DNA from: Salinispora vitiensis
GTDB taxonomy: Bacteria; Actinomycetota; Actinomycetes; Mycobacteriales; Micromonosporaceae
Direction: 5' to 3'
Assembly (NCBI RefSeq): GCF_000378825.1
Contig: NZ_KB900388.1
Location: 3,226,777 to 3,290,776 of the forward strand
DNA length: 64,000 nt
Under the pieces are notes generated by a model, which was given only the letters and a program-made list of their open reading frames with translations, was not told the origin of the DNA and ran no database searches. Below are positions 46,948 through 55,978 of the stretch, piece by piece; within the stretch, counting starts at the first letter, position 1, and each line of letters begins with the position of its first letter. The position numbers and the translations under genes are program-made.

Positions 46948-48375
46948 CTACCCGGCGCAGCCCGGCACGTTGAAGCAGTTGTTTGGTCGATTCTTGATCA
47001 CGATGGTGCCGGTGGCCGGGTTCAGATTCACCACACCGGGCGGTAGGTTGAAGATGCCGCCGCCAGTTTGAACGGCGATATTCTTGGTGATCTTCGTGTT
47101 GACAAGGGTAACCACCCCGTCGAGGCCCTGGCTCGCCAGGTTGAATATTCCGCCACCAATTGCTGCCTGGTTATCCGTGATGTGGGTGTCCCGGACGTAA
47201 ACCGTGGAGGGTTGGTTGAGGGCGGCGTTGACGATGCCTCCACCGTTCTGGATGTTGGCGACGTTATGCGCGATCTTACTGTCCGCAATGGTGCCCACGG
47301 TTGCCGCGTTGAGGCCTTGGAAAACTAGACCGCCGCCCTGATTGACGGAGGTGTTGTGGGTGACCGCAACGTGGCGGAGGGTCAGGCTGCCCCCCTGAAC
47401 GAAGGCTGCGCCGCCATTGCTGGCGCGGTTGTCGGTGATGGCGGAGTCGGTCACGGTGACCTTCGCACTCAAGCCGCCGGTTCCGCCGCCGGCACCAATG
47501 GTGGTGTTACCGCTAATGGTGCTACGGGTCACGAACGTGGTGCTGCCGGGGAAGCTGCCGACACCTCCGCCGATTCCGTTAAAAACATTTGCCGCGTTCG
47601 CGGTGACGTTGGATTTCTCGATGGTGAGTAGACCCGCATTGCCGACGCCTCCGGCGGAGGTCGCCGCGGTGTTGCGACTGACCGTGGAGTGGTTGATGGT
47701 GGTGGTGCCGTTGTTGGCGATGCCACCGCTGCTGCCGGTGCCGTCGCTGCCGGCGATGTTTCGGGTGACGGTGCTGTGGTTGGTGGTCAACGCTGCGCCA
47801 GTGTTGACGAAAATGCCGCCGCCGTTGTCGATGGTTTGCCCACCGGTGATTGTGAGGTGGTTAAGGGTGAGATCGCCGCCGACGTTGACGGTGAGGATCC
47901 TGAACTGCGCAACGGCGGCGGCACGGGTGATGGCGGTGTGTTTGCCGCCGTTCAGGGTGATGGGGGCGGTGATCGCGGGCAGGCCGGCACCGTCGATGTT
48001 GGCGGTGAGGAGGTAGGTGCACTTCTCGGCGAGGTCGAGCACGGCACCGCCACGGGCGTTGGCGAGGGTGATCGCGGCGATCAGCTTGTCCGCGTCGCAC
48101 GGGACCGGTACGGGCTTCGGCTTCATCTCATTCTTACCCTTGCCCGGGTCGGACCCTCCACCGCTGCGATGGTCCTCGGTGGCGGAGGAGGGCTCGTCGG
48201 CGGAGGTGAGCGAAGGTCCGGCAGTGCCGACCACCGAAGCGGCGACACTTGTGGCGATGAGCGCCAGGCCGGTGAGGCCGGCAGCCCACCACCACCGCCG
48301 CCGTGACCGCGGTCGGAGCGCGGCGAGGTGGACCGGTTCGCGCCTACGGGAGTGGTCCTGGTCTTGATGGTTCAT
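46948..48375 (-). CDS. Secreted right-handed beta-helix repeat protein (paralogue 2)
   Basis: A 475-residue protein with the same layout as paralogue 1: signal segment (about 30-52), Gly/Lys linker, PVPCDADKLIAAITLANARGG block, beta-helix turns (GGGIFVNTGA, GGGVGSFPGS, GGGIVNAALN) and the end NRPNNCFNVPGCAG. DNA is nearly identical to paralogue 1 in the block around 47915-48095 and at the 3' end, while the central turns differ more, suggesting duplication then diversification. Transcribed leftward like paralogue 1, each with its own leader. Confidence 0.85.
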   Translation of the reverse strand: MNHQDQDHSRRREPVHLAALRPRSRRRWWWAAGLTGLALIATSVAASVVGTAGPSLTSADEPSSATEDHRSGGGSDPGKGKNEMKPKPVPVPCDADKLIAAITLANARGGAVLDLAEKCTYLLTANIDGAGLPAITAPITLNGGKHTAITRAAAVAQFRILTVNVGGDLTLNHLTITGGQTIDNGGGIFVNTGAALTTNHSTVTRNIAGSDGTGSSGGIANNGTTTINHSTVSRNTAATSAGGVGNAGLLTIEKSNVTANAANVFNGIGGGVGSFPGSTTFVTRSTISGNTTIGAGGGTGGLSAKVTVTDSAITDNRASNGGAAFVQGGSLTLRHVAVTHNTSVNQGGGLVFQGLNAATVGTIADSKIAHNVANIQNGGGIVNAALNQPSTVYVRDTHITDNQAAIGGGIFNLASQGLDGVVTLVNTKITKNIAVQTGGGIFNLPPGVVNLNPATGTIVIKNRPNNCFNVPGCAG

Positions 48376-48564
48376 CCTGCTCTCGGCGTCCTTCCCCCGT
48401 GAACGGTGAGGAACCGCAGCCCACGTGGGTAGCCGGATGGGATTCCCCGACTACCGGGCAGCGGTGGCAACCAACCGAGCTAAGCCGATCCGAGGGGCAG
48501 AATTCGGACATAAGGCTATATAAGCCCCATAAGACATCTTCAGTACCTGCGAGGCGACTGCCTA
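48376..48564 (-). promoter_or_regulatory. Leader and promoter region of beta-helix paralogue 2
   Basis: Conserved leader (48376-48480) as in paralogue 1, with AAGGA near 48390 and a GGTAG...CTACC hairpin on the minus strand. The remaining bases to 48564 are more AT-rich (for example AAGGCTATATAAGC at 48511-48524), where the promoter should lie. No gene is seen. Confidence 0.45.
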
Positions 48565-48638
48565 CTCACCCGAGCAGCACGACCAGCTCCGGAGCGAAGG
48601 CTGGGTCCAACGGAAACACCGGCCGCACCACATTCCGG
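48565..48638 (-). pseudogene. Truncated 3' end of an M81 peptidase gene
   Basis: These 74 bases align without gaps to 35548-35621, the last codons of the intact M81 gene, at 60 of 74 positions. The translation RNVVRPVFPLDPAFAPELVVLLG-stop parallels RNVVRPMFPLDRDFGADLAVVLG-stop. All upstream coding sequence is missing; the fragment stops abruptly and is joined to a cutC fragment. Confidence 0.85.
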
Positions 48639-48745
48639 CGCCCGTCCGGCGCGACGGGCGCGAGGCGACCGACGGCGGTGAGGTGAGCCGCCTCCTCACC
48701 GCCGCACGCGGTTAACGGATGCGCTGATCGCCCGGTCCAGCTCAT
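48639..48745 (+). pseudogene. Truncated 3' end of cutC continuing into the HAD gene
   Basis: These 107 bases match 44990-45095 with six substitutions and one inserted base. The first part encodes APVRRDGREATDGGEVSRLL and the cutC stop is at 48713-48715. Similarity goes on past the stop into the antisense of the HAD gene. Only the last 25 codons of cutC are present. Confidence 0.85.
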
Positions 48746-49328
48746 GCAGGTCGTCGATGACGGTGTCGGCGTGGTCCAGCTCCGCCGGAGCGTGGGTGGT
48801 GGCGATCGCCACCACCACGGCACCGGCCGCTTTGCCGGCGGCAACTCCGGCGGGGGAATCCTCCACGACAACGCAGGACTCGGCGGCAACATCGAGTTGC
48901 CGGGCGGCCAGCAGATACCCCTCGGGATCGGGCTTGCCGTGGCGGACATCCTCCGCCACTACGAAGACCGGTGGAGTTCGCAGACCGGCACCGCGCATCC
49001 GGGCGGTCATGAGGCGACGGGACCCGGACGTGACGACGGCCCACCTGCCATCGGTAATCATGGCCAGCGCGGCGGTGGCGCCGGGGATCGGGCGCACCGA
49101 CTCGGCGTACGAGAGCTCGAGGTCGGCCAGCTCCCGCAGGACCGACGCGACCGCCTCGGGCGGAAAGAACTCCGGCACCACGTCCTCGTCGCGCCGGCCG
49201 TGGCAGACCCGCAAGACGGCGTCCGCATCGACGCCGTAACGAGCGGCGACCGTACGCCAGCTGATGGTGACCGCCTCGGTTGAGTCCACGAGGGTGCCGT
49301 CGATGTCGAAGAGGACTGACCGATCCAT
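48696..49328 (-). CDS. HAD-superfamily phosphatase (beta-phosphoglucomutase-like subfamily)
   Basis: A 210-residue phosphohydrolase with motif I LFDIDGTLVDS, motif II TSGSR, motif III Lys in GKPDPEGYLLAA and motif IV VVEDSPAGVAAGKAAG. It belongs to the sugar-phosphatase group (GPP or beta-PGM-like). ATG at 49328 is preferred; GTG at 49334 is also in frame. The last about eight codons and the stop lie inside antisense cutC remnant sequence. A small gap of 59 bases separates it from the kinase gene. Confidence 0.9.
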   Translation of the reverse strand: MDRSVLFDIDGTLVDSTEAVTISWRTVAARYGVDADAVLRVCHGRRDEDVVPEFFPPEAVASVLRELADLELSYAESVRPIPGATAALAMITDGRWAVVTSGSRRLMTARMRGAGLRTPPVFVVAEDVRHGKPDPEGYLLAARQLDVAAESCVVVEDSPAGVAAGKAAGAVVVAIATTHAPAELDHADTVIDDLHELDRAISASVNRVRR

Positions 49329-49387
49329 GTTCACCTGGCCTTCACGTTAGTCATTGGCGACCTGCCACCAAGGTCGCAACGCGGTGC

Positions 49388-50911
49388 TCAGCGCACGAGG
49401 GTCGGGGCGACGAGCGCGTCCAGCCCGCGCCCGGCCACACAGCGGTACGTCCGCTCCGCCTCCCCGGGGGGCAGCACCTCCAATTTCCACCCCTCGGTGT
49501 GGGTGAGGCCGGCGGCGAGCTTGAAGGTGGTCTCGTTGCACACTCGACGAACCGTCGGGTCGACGCCGATGTTGGGGTAGCGGATCCCGGGTGCCGCCTC
49601 GATCAGCTCGCCCTCGGCGTAGCTCTCCCAGGTGTGCTCACCCGAGCAGGGCACCTGCTCGGCGGGGGCCCGCGCCCCGCTGCCCCAGATCGGACCGAAA
49701 CACTCCAGCTCGTCTCCGCACCGGGCCCCGGAGGGTAGCTCCACCGCCTGGGCGCAGGCGGGCCGGAGGGCGGGATCGGCGGTCCGGCCCACGCTCGAGG
49801 TCGGTCGCGACACACTCAGGCCGCCATCGCGCCCATCCTGATCCAGTCCAACGCCGACCAGCCCGACTCCGGCCGCGAGGAGGGCGGCCACTCCCGCGCC
49901 GCCGAGGAACCAGGGCCACCGACGCCGGGCCGCGGAGGAGGGAAGGGGCGGGTGTGCGTCCTCGGCCGGCGCGCGGGGCGCCGGGTAGGTCGGCCGGCCG
50001 TCCGCGGCCACTCCGGTGTGCCCGCTCGGGGCCGTCCCGGGGTGCCCGCCGGCGGCTGGCTCGGCCGGGGCGCCGGCGGCGGTCCCGCCAACCGGCAGCG
50101 CGGCCAGCTGGTCCCGCAGCTCGGCGGCGGACGGTCGCGCGATCGGGTCGTTCGACATGCCGGCCCGGAGGATGTCGACCAGCTCCTCCGGCACCCCGGG
50201 CAGGCCGGGTACCGGCTGCTGGAACATCTCCAGCACCGTAACCAGGCTGGGGTCGCGCTCGGACCGCCAACGCGGCGGCCGACCGTGCATCACCGCGTAG
50301 AGGGTGGCGCAGAGGGCGTAGACATCCACTGCCGGCGAGGGTGGGCTGTGGTTGAACATCTCCGGTGGCGCGTACGCCGGGGTGAGCACCTCCAGGGCGA
50401 CCGTGGCGTCCCGCAGCTCGGCGACGACGGCCAGCCCGAAGTCGGCCAGCACCGCCGGGTTGAAGTGGGAGTGGAGGATGTTGGCCGGCTTGATGTCGCG
50501 GTGCAGCACCCCGGCCGCGTGGGAGTGGGCGATCGCGTCGGCGATCTTGACTCCGAGGTCGCGGGCCTCCACCGGGCCGAGCGGCGAGGTACGCATCCGT
50601 TCGGCGAACGACCCGTCGCAGAGCTCCATGATCAGGTACGGGTGCTGGTCCACGGTGACGCCGACATCGAAGAGGTCAACCACGTGCGGGTGGGACGACA
50701 TCCGACCGGCCGCCCGTGCCTCGCGGAGGAACCGGGCCTGGTCCCGCTCGCTGTCCAGCGTGCGGTTCTCTACTTTGACCGCCACCTCGCGGCCCACCGA
50801 GATCTGGGTGGCTTTGTAGATCGTCGCGTAACCGCCTCGGGCAAAAACCCGCAGATCGGTCAGCCCGGGCACAAGGGGCGTCGGTAGCGCGCCAGGCGAG
50901 GTCTCGGTCAC
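49388..50911 (-). CDS. Receptor-type serine/threonine protein kinase
   Basis: A 507-residue Hanks-type kinase. The kinase domain (about 18-270) has FARGGYATIYKA as glycine loop, Lys46 in VAVKV, HRDIKPANIL with Asp139, and DFG at 157-159. A Pro/Ala-rich juxtamembrane stretch (about 275-330) leads to one helix (about 333-356) and an exported domain of 150 residues with at least five cysteines and a CSGEHTWESYAEGEL stretch like that of septum-formation-type domains. No PASTA repeats. The ligand is unknown. It is not in an operon with obvious substrates. Confidence 0.92.
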   Translation of the reverse strand: MTETSPGALPTPLVPGLTDLRVFARGGYATIYKATQISVGREVAVKVENRTLDSERDQARFLREARAAGRMSSHPHVVDLFDVGVTVDQHPYLIMELCDGSFAERMRTSPLGPVEARDLGVKIADAIAHSHAAGVLHRDIKPANILHSHFNPAVLADFGLAVVAELRDATVALEVLTPAYAPPEMFNHSPPSPAVDVYALCATLYAVMHGRPPRWRSERDPSLVTVLEMFQQPVPGLPGVPEELVDILRAGMSNDPIARPSAAELRDQLAALPVGGTAAGAPAEPAAGGHPGTAPSGHTGVAADGRPTYPAPRAPAEDAHPPLPSSAARRRWPWFLGGAGVAALLAAGVGLVGVGLDQDGRDGGLSVSRPTSSVGRTADPALRPACAQAVELPSGARCGDELECFGPIWGSGARAPAEQVPCSGEHTWESYAEGELIEAAPGIRYPNIGVDPTVRRVCNETTFKLAAGLTHTEGWKLEVLPPGEAERTYRCVAGRGLDALVAPTLVR

Positions 50912-50941
50912 GGCTTGAAAATACCGAATCAGGCGGGCTGG

Positions 50942-51421
50942 TCAGCGAACCGCGTCAGCGGTGGACGCCGGACCCGCCGGGTCGGCCGACGACGAGACGG
51001 CGCTGCCCGGTGCCACGGCACCCGGGCCGCGGCGATCCCACCACAGACCCGCAGCGGTCGCCAACGCGCCCAGCCCCTCCCAGGCGGCCACCCCGAAGAA
51101 CCGGCCCGGAGCGGTGTCCACCAGCACCAAGACGGTGAAGACGGTGAACGTGAGGAGCCGGAACCCGACCGTGAACCGGTAGAAGGCCCGCCACTCGGTC
51201 GCCGCGGCGAGCAGGTAGTAGACCCCCATGTTGAACGACGCCATCGAGGACGCCGTCAGGAATGTAATGGTGTAGTCACCCGACGCCCGCGACTCCAGCA
51301 CCTCGAAACCGAGCAGCCGCAGCATCACCTCCGGCCAGACCAGCCCAACCGCGCCCACAAGCAACGCGAGCAGGCCAAATACCGTGACTGTCCAGCCGGC
51401 GGCAGAACGCGGCAGCTTCAT
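50942..51421 (-). CDS. Small four-helix membrane protein
   Basis: A 159-residue membrane protein with four hydrophobic helices (near 10-32, 50-70, 78-100 and 105-125) and a polar tail. ATG at 51421 has GAAGGGG about 5 bases upstream on the minus strand, which decides it over the longer frame to 51553. Layout resembles small DUF4345/DoxX-like membrane proteins, but no family is assigned. It lies 30 bases upstream of the kinase gene, same strand. Confidence 0.75.
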   Translation of the reverse strand: MKLPRSAAGWTVTVFGLLALLVGAVGLVWPEVMLRLLGFEVLESRASGDYTITFLTASSMASFNMGVYYLLAAATEWRAFYRFTVGFRLLTFTVFTVLVLVDTAPGRFFGVAAWEGLGALATAAGLWWDRRGPGAVAPGSAVSSSADPAGPASTADAVR

Positions 51422-51549
51422 CGGACCCCTTCCGTCCGGCACGCCCACACCCCAGGGCCGTGCGCGCCCCCACGCTATCGACCATCCACCCTGTCCCGCA
51501 TCACCGGAATTACCAAAATCTGCCACCGACGCTGCCGCCGACGGCCGGA

Positions 51550-54500
51550 TCACTCGGCCGCTGTCAACCGGCTGAGGAGGTCGTCCGCGGCCCGCCGCTC
51601 GCTCCGCTGCTCGGTCGCGTACGCCAGGCGTACCGCCTCCTGGGCGCTGGCCCGCGCCGCCACCGACTCGCCGGTAGCGGCGAGCGCCCTCGCCAACACG
51701 GCGGCGGTGACCACCTGACTACGCACGTCCTCCGCCCGGACGGAACGGGCCCGCCGCGCCCAGTCCAGCGCCTGCTCCGCCTGCCCGTGGGCAAGCAGGG
51801 CGGAGGCGTACTGGGCCAAGGTCAGGCGACGGGAGAAAAGCAACGCCGGGGTGGTCTGCGCGGCGGTCGCCACCGGGGCGAGCAGGTCGACCGCGGCGCC
51901 GGGGTCGCCGGCCGCCAGCCGGGCGGTGGCCAGCAGCACCCGCGGCGCCACCTGCGCCGGCGCCCACGGGTTGTACGGCTCGACGGCGGCCAGCACCGCC
52001 TGCGCCTCCCGCTCGGCCCGGTCGTGGTCGCCCGAGTCCAACGCCACGAACCCCCGCAGCGTGCCAGCCATCCCGGTCAACAGTGGATGCGAGGTACGGC
52101 GGGCGTACCCCATCGCGTCGGTGAACAGATCCGCGGCGTGCTCCGGCTCGCCTAGGCCGCGCGCGATGACCCCGCGCACCACCAGCGCGAAGCCCCGCCC
52201 CCACTCGTCGGCGGCGGCGTCAAAGTCCCGGTACGCCCGCCGGGCCGCCCGGTCGGCCTCAGCCAGATCACCCAGCTCGGCGGCGGCGAACGCCTCCACC
52301 GCCCGCAGGGTGCCGACCGCCCACTGCTCGCCGACCCGCTCGCCGAACGGCAGGAACGCCCGGGCGAGGCGGCCGGCCTCGTGCAGCCGGCCGGCGAGCA
52401 GCCGGGCGAAGGCGGTGGTGCCCCGCAGCCAGGCCCGCCCGTACGGATCCTTCAGCTCGGCGAACAACCGCGCGGCTCGACCGAGCACCGCGTCCGTACC
52501 GGCGAAATCGCCCCGGGTGGTGGTCACCCAGGCCAGGTTCTGCAACGACCACGCCTGCCCACGGCGGTCCTGCACCGCGAGACTGGTCTGGTACGACGCC
52601 GCGAGCCGGCTGCTCGCCTGCCCCAGCCGGCCGGCGATGAAGTCGGCCATCCCGAGCCGCCGCATCGCCGCCGCTTGCAGCGTCGGCAACTCGTGGGCGG
52701 AGGCGACCTGCAACGCCTCCTGCCAGGAGCTCACCGCCCGGTCCGGGTCGCCCATTGTCTGCTGCGCCTGCCCGGCTAGGAGCAGCGCACTCGCCTGGAT
52801 GGCCGCCTCGTCCCCGGCGTTGGCGGCGATCTTCTCCGCATTCGCGAGCGCGTCGGACGCCTTGCCGATCTGGAGCAGCGCCCGCGCGTGCACCACCCGG
52901 TCGGCCGCGGGGACCCCATCCGGAGCCAGCTCGCTGGCGCGTTCGGCGTACTCCACTGCCAGCAGTGGCTCTCCGACGTACATCGACCGGCGGGCGGCGT
53001 GGCCCAACGCGGCGACCCCGACCGGGACCACGGCCCGCGCCGGTGCGTCCGGCCGCAGTCCGACCGCGTCGGCGAGCGCGGTCGCCCGCTCCACGTGCCC
53101 GGCCACGAAGTCGTCCCGGGCGGCCTCGGTGAAACCACCGGAGGCGGAAGTACCGGTCGGGGCGTCGGCCGCCGCCCAACGGGCGAGGGCCGCGTGCCGT
53201 TCGGCCAACTCGGCCTTGCTGACCCCGGCGTAGGCCGCCTCCCGCATCAGCGGGGTGGCGAACGTGTGGCCGGACCACGCGCGGTGCAACATCCGGCGTT
53301 GCAGCAACTCCTCGACCGCGCGTTCCAGCTCCACGGCGGCCACCGCCGCCGGCCAGCCGTCCCGACCGCTCCGCTGCTCCCGCAACGCCTCCAGCGCCCC
53401 CGCCGGTACGGTGTCGCCGACCACCGCCGCGTCCCGCAGCACCGAACGGGCGTCCGCCGGCAGCGCGTCGATTCGCGCGGCGAGCACGGCCGCGAGGTCA
53501 CGGGAGAGCAGTTGACTGCCGAGCGAGCCCGGCGCGAGCTGCCAGTCCTCGTCGGTACCGACGGTCAGGGCGCCCCGCTCCATCAGCAGGGTGACCAGCT
53601 CCGCCAGGTAGAACGGGTTGCCCTGCGCGGTGGCGAGCAGGCGATCGGCGTCGACCTGCGGCAACCGGCCGTCACTGAGGTAGCTGGTGAGCAGCCGCGC
53701 GGCGTCCGCACCACGCAGCGGCGGCAGCGCATGGACCTCGGCGTCGGCCACCCGGGTCAGGGCACCCGCCGTGCGGACCAGCTCCGGCCGGCCCAGCAGC
53801 AGCACCAGCACCGGGCCGACGAGCCGGGACAGGGTCTCGCCGAGCGCCTGGGTGCTCTCGGTGGTCGCGTCGTGCAGATCGTCGACCACGACCACCAGCG
53901 GCTCCTCCGCGGCGAGGGCGCTGAGCAGGTCGGCGACGGCGTTCGGCACCGCGTCGCCGTCGGCGGACTGACTCGCCGAGCGCCACTCGCCCTGGTCGGT
54001 GGGGCCGCTGGGCAGCTCCGCGTACCCGAGCAGGGCCAGCAGCTGCTCGGTGGCGACCGGCGCGGAATCGCCACCGGCACGGCCGAGGCGCTGGCCGAGT
54101 CGACGCAGTCGCTCCTCGACCGCCGGTCGGGTGAGCGCGGTGGCCGAGTCGGTGGGCAGGCCGACCGCGGCGCGGACCAGGTCCGCCAGCGGAGCGAGCC
54201 GGCGCCGTTCACCGAACGCGACGCAGCGCACGGAGAGCACCCGCGCACCGGTGTACGCCGCGAACCGGCCGGCGCCCACGTCGTAGCCGGCGGCGAGCCG
54301 CTCCACCTCGGCGGCGAAGCGGGACTTGCCGATGCCGGCCTCGGCGGTCATCAGCAGTACCCGGGGCTCACCGCTGTCAACCACCTCGGCGAGCCGGCCC
54401 GCCACCCGCCCGATCTCGGTCTCCCGGCCGATGAAGGGCGCCTCGTCCCCCAACCCGGAGCGGGTGCCCGTGGCGTCCAGCAGGCCCAGCAGCTCGTACG

Positions 54501-55122
54501 CCGCGACCGGCTCGCGCTTGCCCTTCAGCCGTAGCGGGCGCAGCGACCGCCAGGAGGCGACGTGCCGGGTGGCGGCGGCGGTCCGGTCCCCCGCGTAGAC
54601 CGCCCCGACCGCCGCCGCGTCGGCGAGCCGGGCGGCGGTGTTGACCGTGTCTCCGATGACCGTGTACTCCAGGGCCGCCTGGATTCCGGCGATCACGCCC
54701 CCCGTGTTGAGCCCGACCCGCAGCCCCAGCGGCCCGCCGCCACCACGTTCGTCGTCGAGGACCCGGCGCACCGCCCGCTGCATCGACAGCGCCGCCCGAA
54801 CGGCCCGCTCGGCGTCGTCCTCGTGCGCCACCGGCGCACCGAAGACCGCCATGATGCCGTCCCCGGTCAGCTTGTCGACGTGCCCGCCGAAGGTCTTGAC
54901 CGCACCGGCCAGCGCCGCGAGCACCCGGTCGGTGACGGCGCCGACCCGTTCCGGGTCGAGATCCTCCGACCAGGAGGTGAAGTCGGACAGGTCACCGAAG
55001 AGCACGGTGACCACACGGCGTTCGGTGGCGGGCAGCGTCGCCGCAGCCGGCAGCGCGGCGCCGCAGTTGTGGCAGAACCGGGCACCGGGTACCGCGACGG
55101 TTCCGCACACCGGGCAGGTCAC
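51550..55122 (-). CDS. Class III adenylate/guanylate cyclase with AAA ATPase and TPR regions
   Basis: A 1190-residue multidomain signalling protein. It has a double zinc ribbon (CPVCG at 3-7, CHNCG at 17-21), then a class III cyclase domain (about 35-210) with metal ligands Asp44 and Asp88, substrate-selecting Lys84, and the transition-state pair Asn161/Arg165 in DTVNTAARL. An AAA/STAND-type ATPase follows with Walker A AEAGIGKS (about 261-267) and Walker B VVVVDDLHD, and the C-terminal half is TPR-like helices. All catalytic cyclase residues are present, so cyclic nucleotide synthesis is plausible. GTG at 55122 begins 2 bases after the MBL stop. Confidence 0.92.
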   Translation of the reverse strand: MTCPVCGTVAVPGARFCHNCGAALPAAATLPATERRVVTVLFGDLSDFTSWSEDLDPERVGAVTDRVLAALAGAVKTFGGHVDKLTGDGIMAVFGAPVAHEDDAERAVRAALSMQRAVRRVLDDERGGGGPLGLRVGLNTGGVIAGIQAALEYTVIGDTVNTAARLADAAAVGAVYAGDRTAAATRHVASWRSLRPLRLKGKREPVAAYELLGLLDATGTRSGLGDEAPFIGRETEIGRVAGRLAEVVDSGEPRVLLMTAEAGIGKSRFAAEVERLAAGYDVGAGRFAAYTGARVLSVRCVAFGERRRLAPLADLVRAAVGLPTDSATALTRPAVEERLRRLGQRLGRAGGDSAPVATEQLLALLGYAELPSGPTDQGEWRSASQSADGDAVPNAVADLLSALAAEEPLVVVVDDLHDATTESTQALGETLSRLVGPVLVLLLGRPELVRTAGALTRVADAEVHALPPLRGADAARLLTSYLSDGRLPQVDADRLLATAQGNPFYLAELVTLLMERGALTVGTDEDWQLAPGSLGSQLLSRDLAAVLAARIDALPADARSVLRDAAVVGDTVPAGALEALREQRSGRDGWPAAVAAVELERAVEELLQRRMLHRAWSGHTFATPLMREAAYAGVSKAELAERHAALARWAAADAPTGTSASGGFTEAARDDFVAGHVERATALADAVGLRPDAPARAVVPVGVAALGHAARRSMYVGEPLLAVEYAERASELAPDGVPAADRVVHARALLQIGKASDALANAEKIAANAGDEAAIQASALLLAGQAQQTMGDPDRAVSSWQEALQVASAHELPTLQAAAMRRLGMADFIAGRLGQASSRLAASYQTSLAVQDRRGQAWSLQNLAWVTTTRGDFAGTDAVLGRAARLFAELKDPYGRAWLRGTTAFARLLAGRLHEAGRLARAFLPFGERVGEQWAVGTLRAVEAFAAAELGDLAEADRAARRAYRDFDAAADEWGRGFALVVRGVIARGLGEPEHAADLFTDAMGYARRTSHPLLTGMAGTLRGFVALDSGDHDRAEREAQAVLAAVEPYNPWAPAQVAPRVLLATARLAAGDPGAAVDLLAPVATAAQTTPALLFSRRLTLAQYASALLAHGQAEQALDWARRARSVRAEDVRSQVVTAAVLARALAATGESVAARASAQEAVRLAYATEQRSERRAADDLLSRLTAAE

Positions 55123-55124
55123 GT

Positions 55125-55946
55125 CTACTCCAACTCCGCATCGGTGGCGCCGGATTCCCGGCCCAGGTACGCCAACTGTGCCCGGACCGACCATTGGGCG
55201 GCCCACCACAGTGACCGGTCGACGTCGGCGTAGACGACCGCCACCACCTCGGCGGCGGTGCGGGCACCGGCGTCGAGCGCGGCCCGGACCTGGTCGAGGC
55301 GGGCCCGTCGATGGGCCAGGTAGAACTCCGCCGCGGCGCCGCAGTCCGCCAGCGCCGGGCCGTGACCGGGCAGGGCCGGAATTCCGCCGTACGTCGCGAG
55401 CAGCTGCAAACTGTCCAGATAGTCCCCGAGGTGCCCGTCCGGGTGGGCGACCACGGCGGTGCCCTGGCCGAGGATGGTGTCACCGGTGAGGAGCACCTGC
55501 TCGTCGCCGTACGTCGCGAGGAAGCAGACCGAGTCGGCGGTGTGCCCCGGGGTGCCCAGCAGGCGGATCTCCAGCGGGTCGCCACCGAGGTCGCCGGCGG
55601 CCTCGGTCAGCGGCGTACCGCCGATGGTGTGCGCCGGATCCGCGGCGCGTACGGGCGCCCCGCCGAGCAGGTCGTGCAGGCGTGCCGAGCCTTCGGTGTG
55701 ATCGGGGTGCCCGTGGGTGATCAGCACCTGCCCGATCGGCCCTTGGGCGGCGATCGCGGCCAGGTGCGCCTCGTCGGCCGGGCCGGGGTCGATCACCACC
55801 GCCGGTTCCTCGGGGGCGGCGCGGAGCACCCAGGTGTTGGTGCCCGTCAACGTCATCGGCCCGGGGTTGGGGGCCCGCAGCAGCGTGACCCACCCCGGCA
55901 GCGCGCCGGCGAGAGCTGTCGCCGGCGCCGTGAAGTGCCCGCTCAT
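55125..55946 (-). CDS. MBL-fold (metallo-beta-lactamase superfamily) hydrolase
   Basis: A 273-residue zinc hydrolase with THGHPDHTEG (His78, His80, Asp82, His83), GTPGHTADS, LTGDTILG and the final PGHGP histidine, the full set of MBL metal ligands. It belongs to the LACTB2/glyoxalase II-like group seen in Rv3677c. It is translationally adjacent to the cyclase-ATPase gene and downstream of RidA. Substrate unknown; nuclease or thioesterase activities occur in the family. Confidence 0.93.
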   Translation of the reverse strand: MSGHFTAPATALAGALPGWVTLLRAPNPGPMTLTGTNTWVLRAAPEEPAVVIDPGPADEAHLAAIAAQGPIGQVLITHGHPDHTEGSARLHDLLGGAPVRAADPAHTIGGTPLTEAAGDLGGDPLEIRLLGTPGHTADSVCFLATYGDEQVLLTGDTILGQGTAVVAHPDGHLGDYLDSLQLLATYGGIPALPGHGPALADCGAAAEFYLAHRRARLDQVRAALDAGARTAAEVVAVVYADVDRSLWWAAQWSVRAQLAYLGRESGATDAELE

Positions 55947-55978
55947 GGCTGCGATCGTACGACCACCCGCACCGGCCT

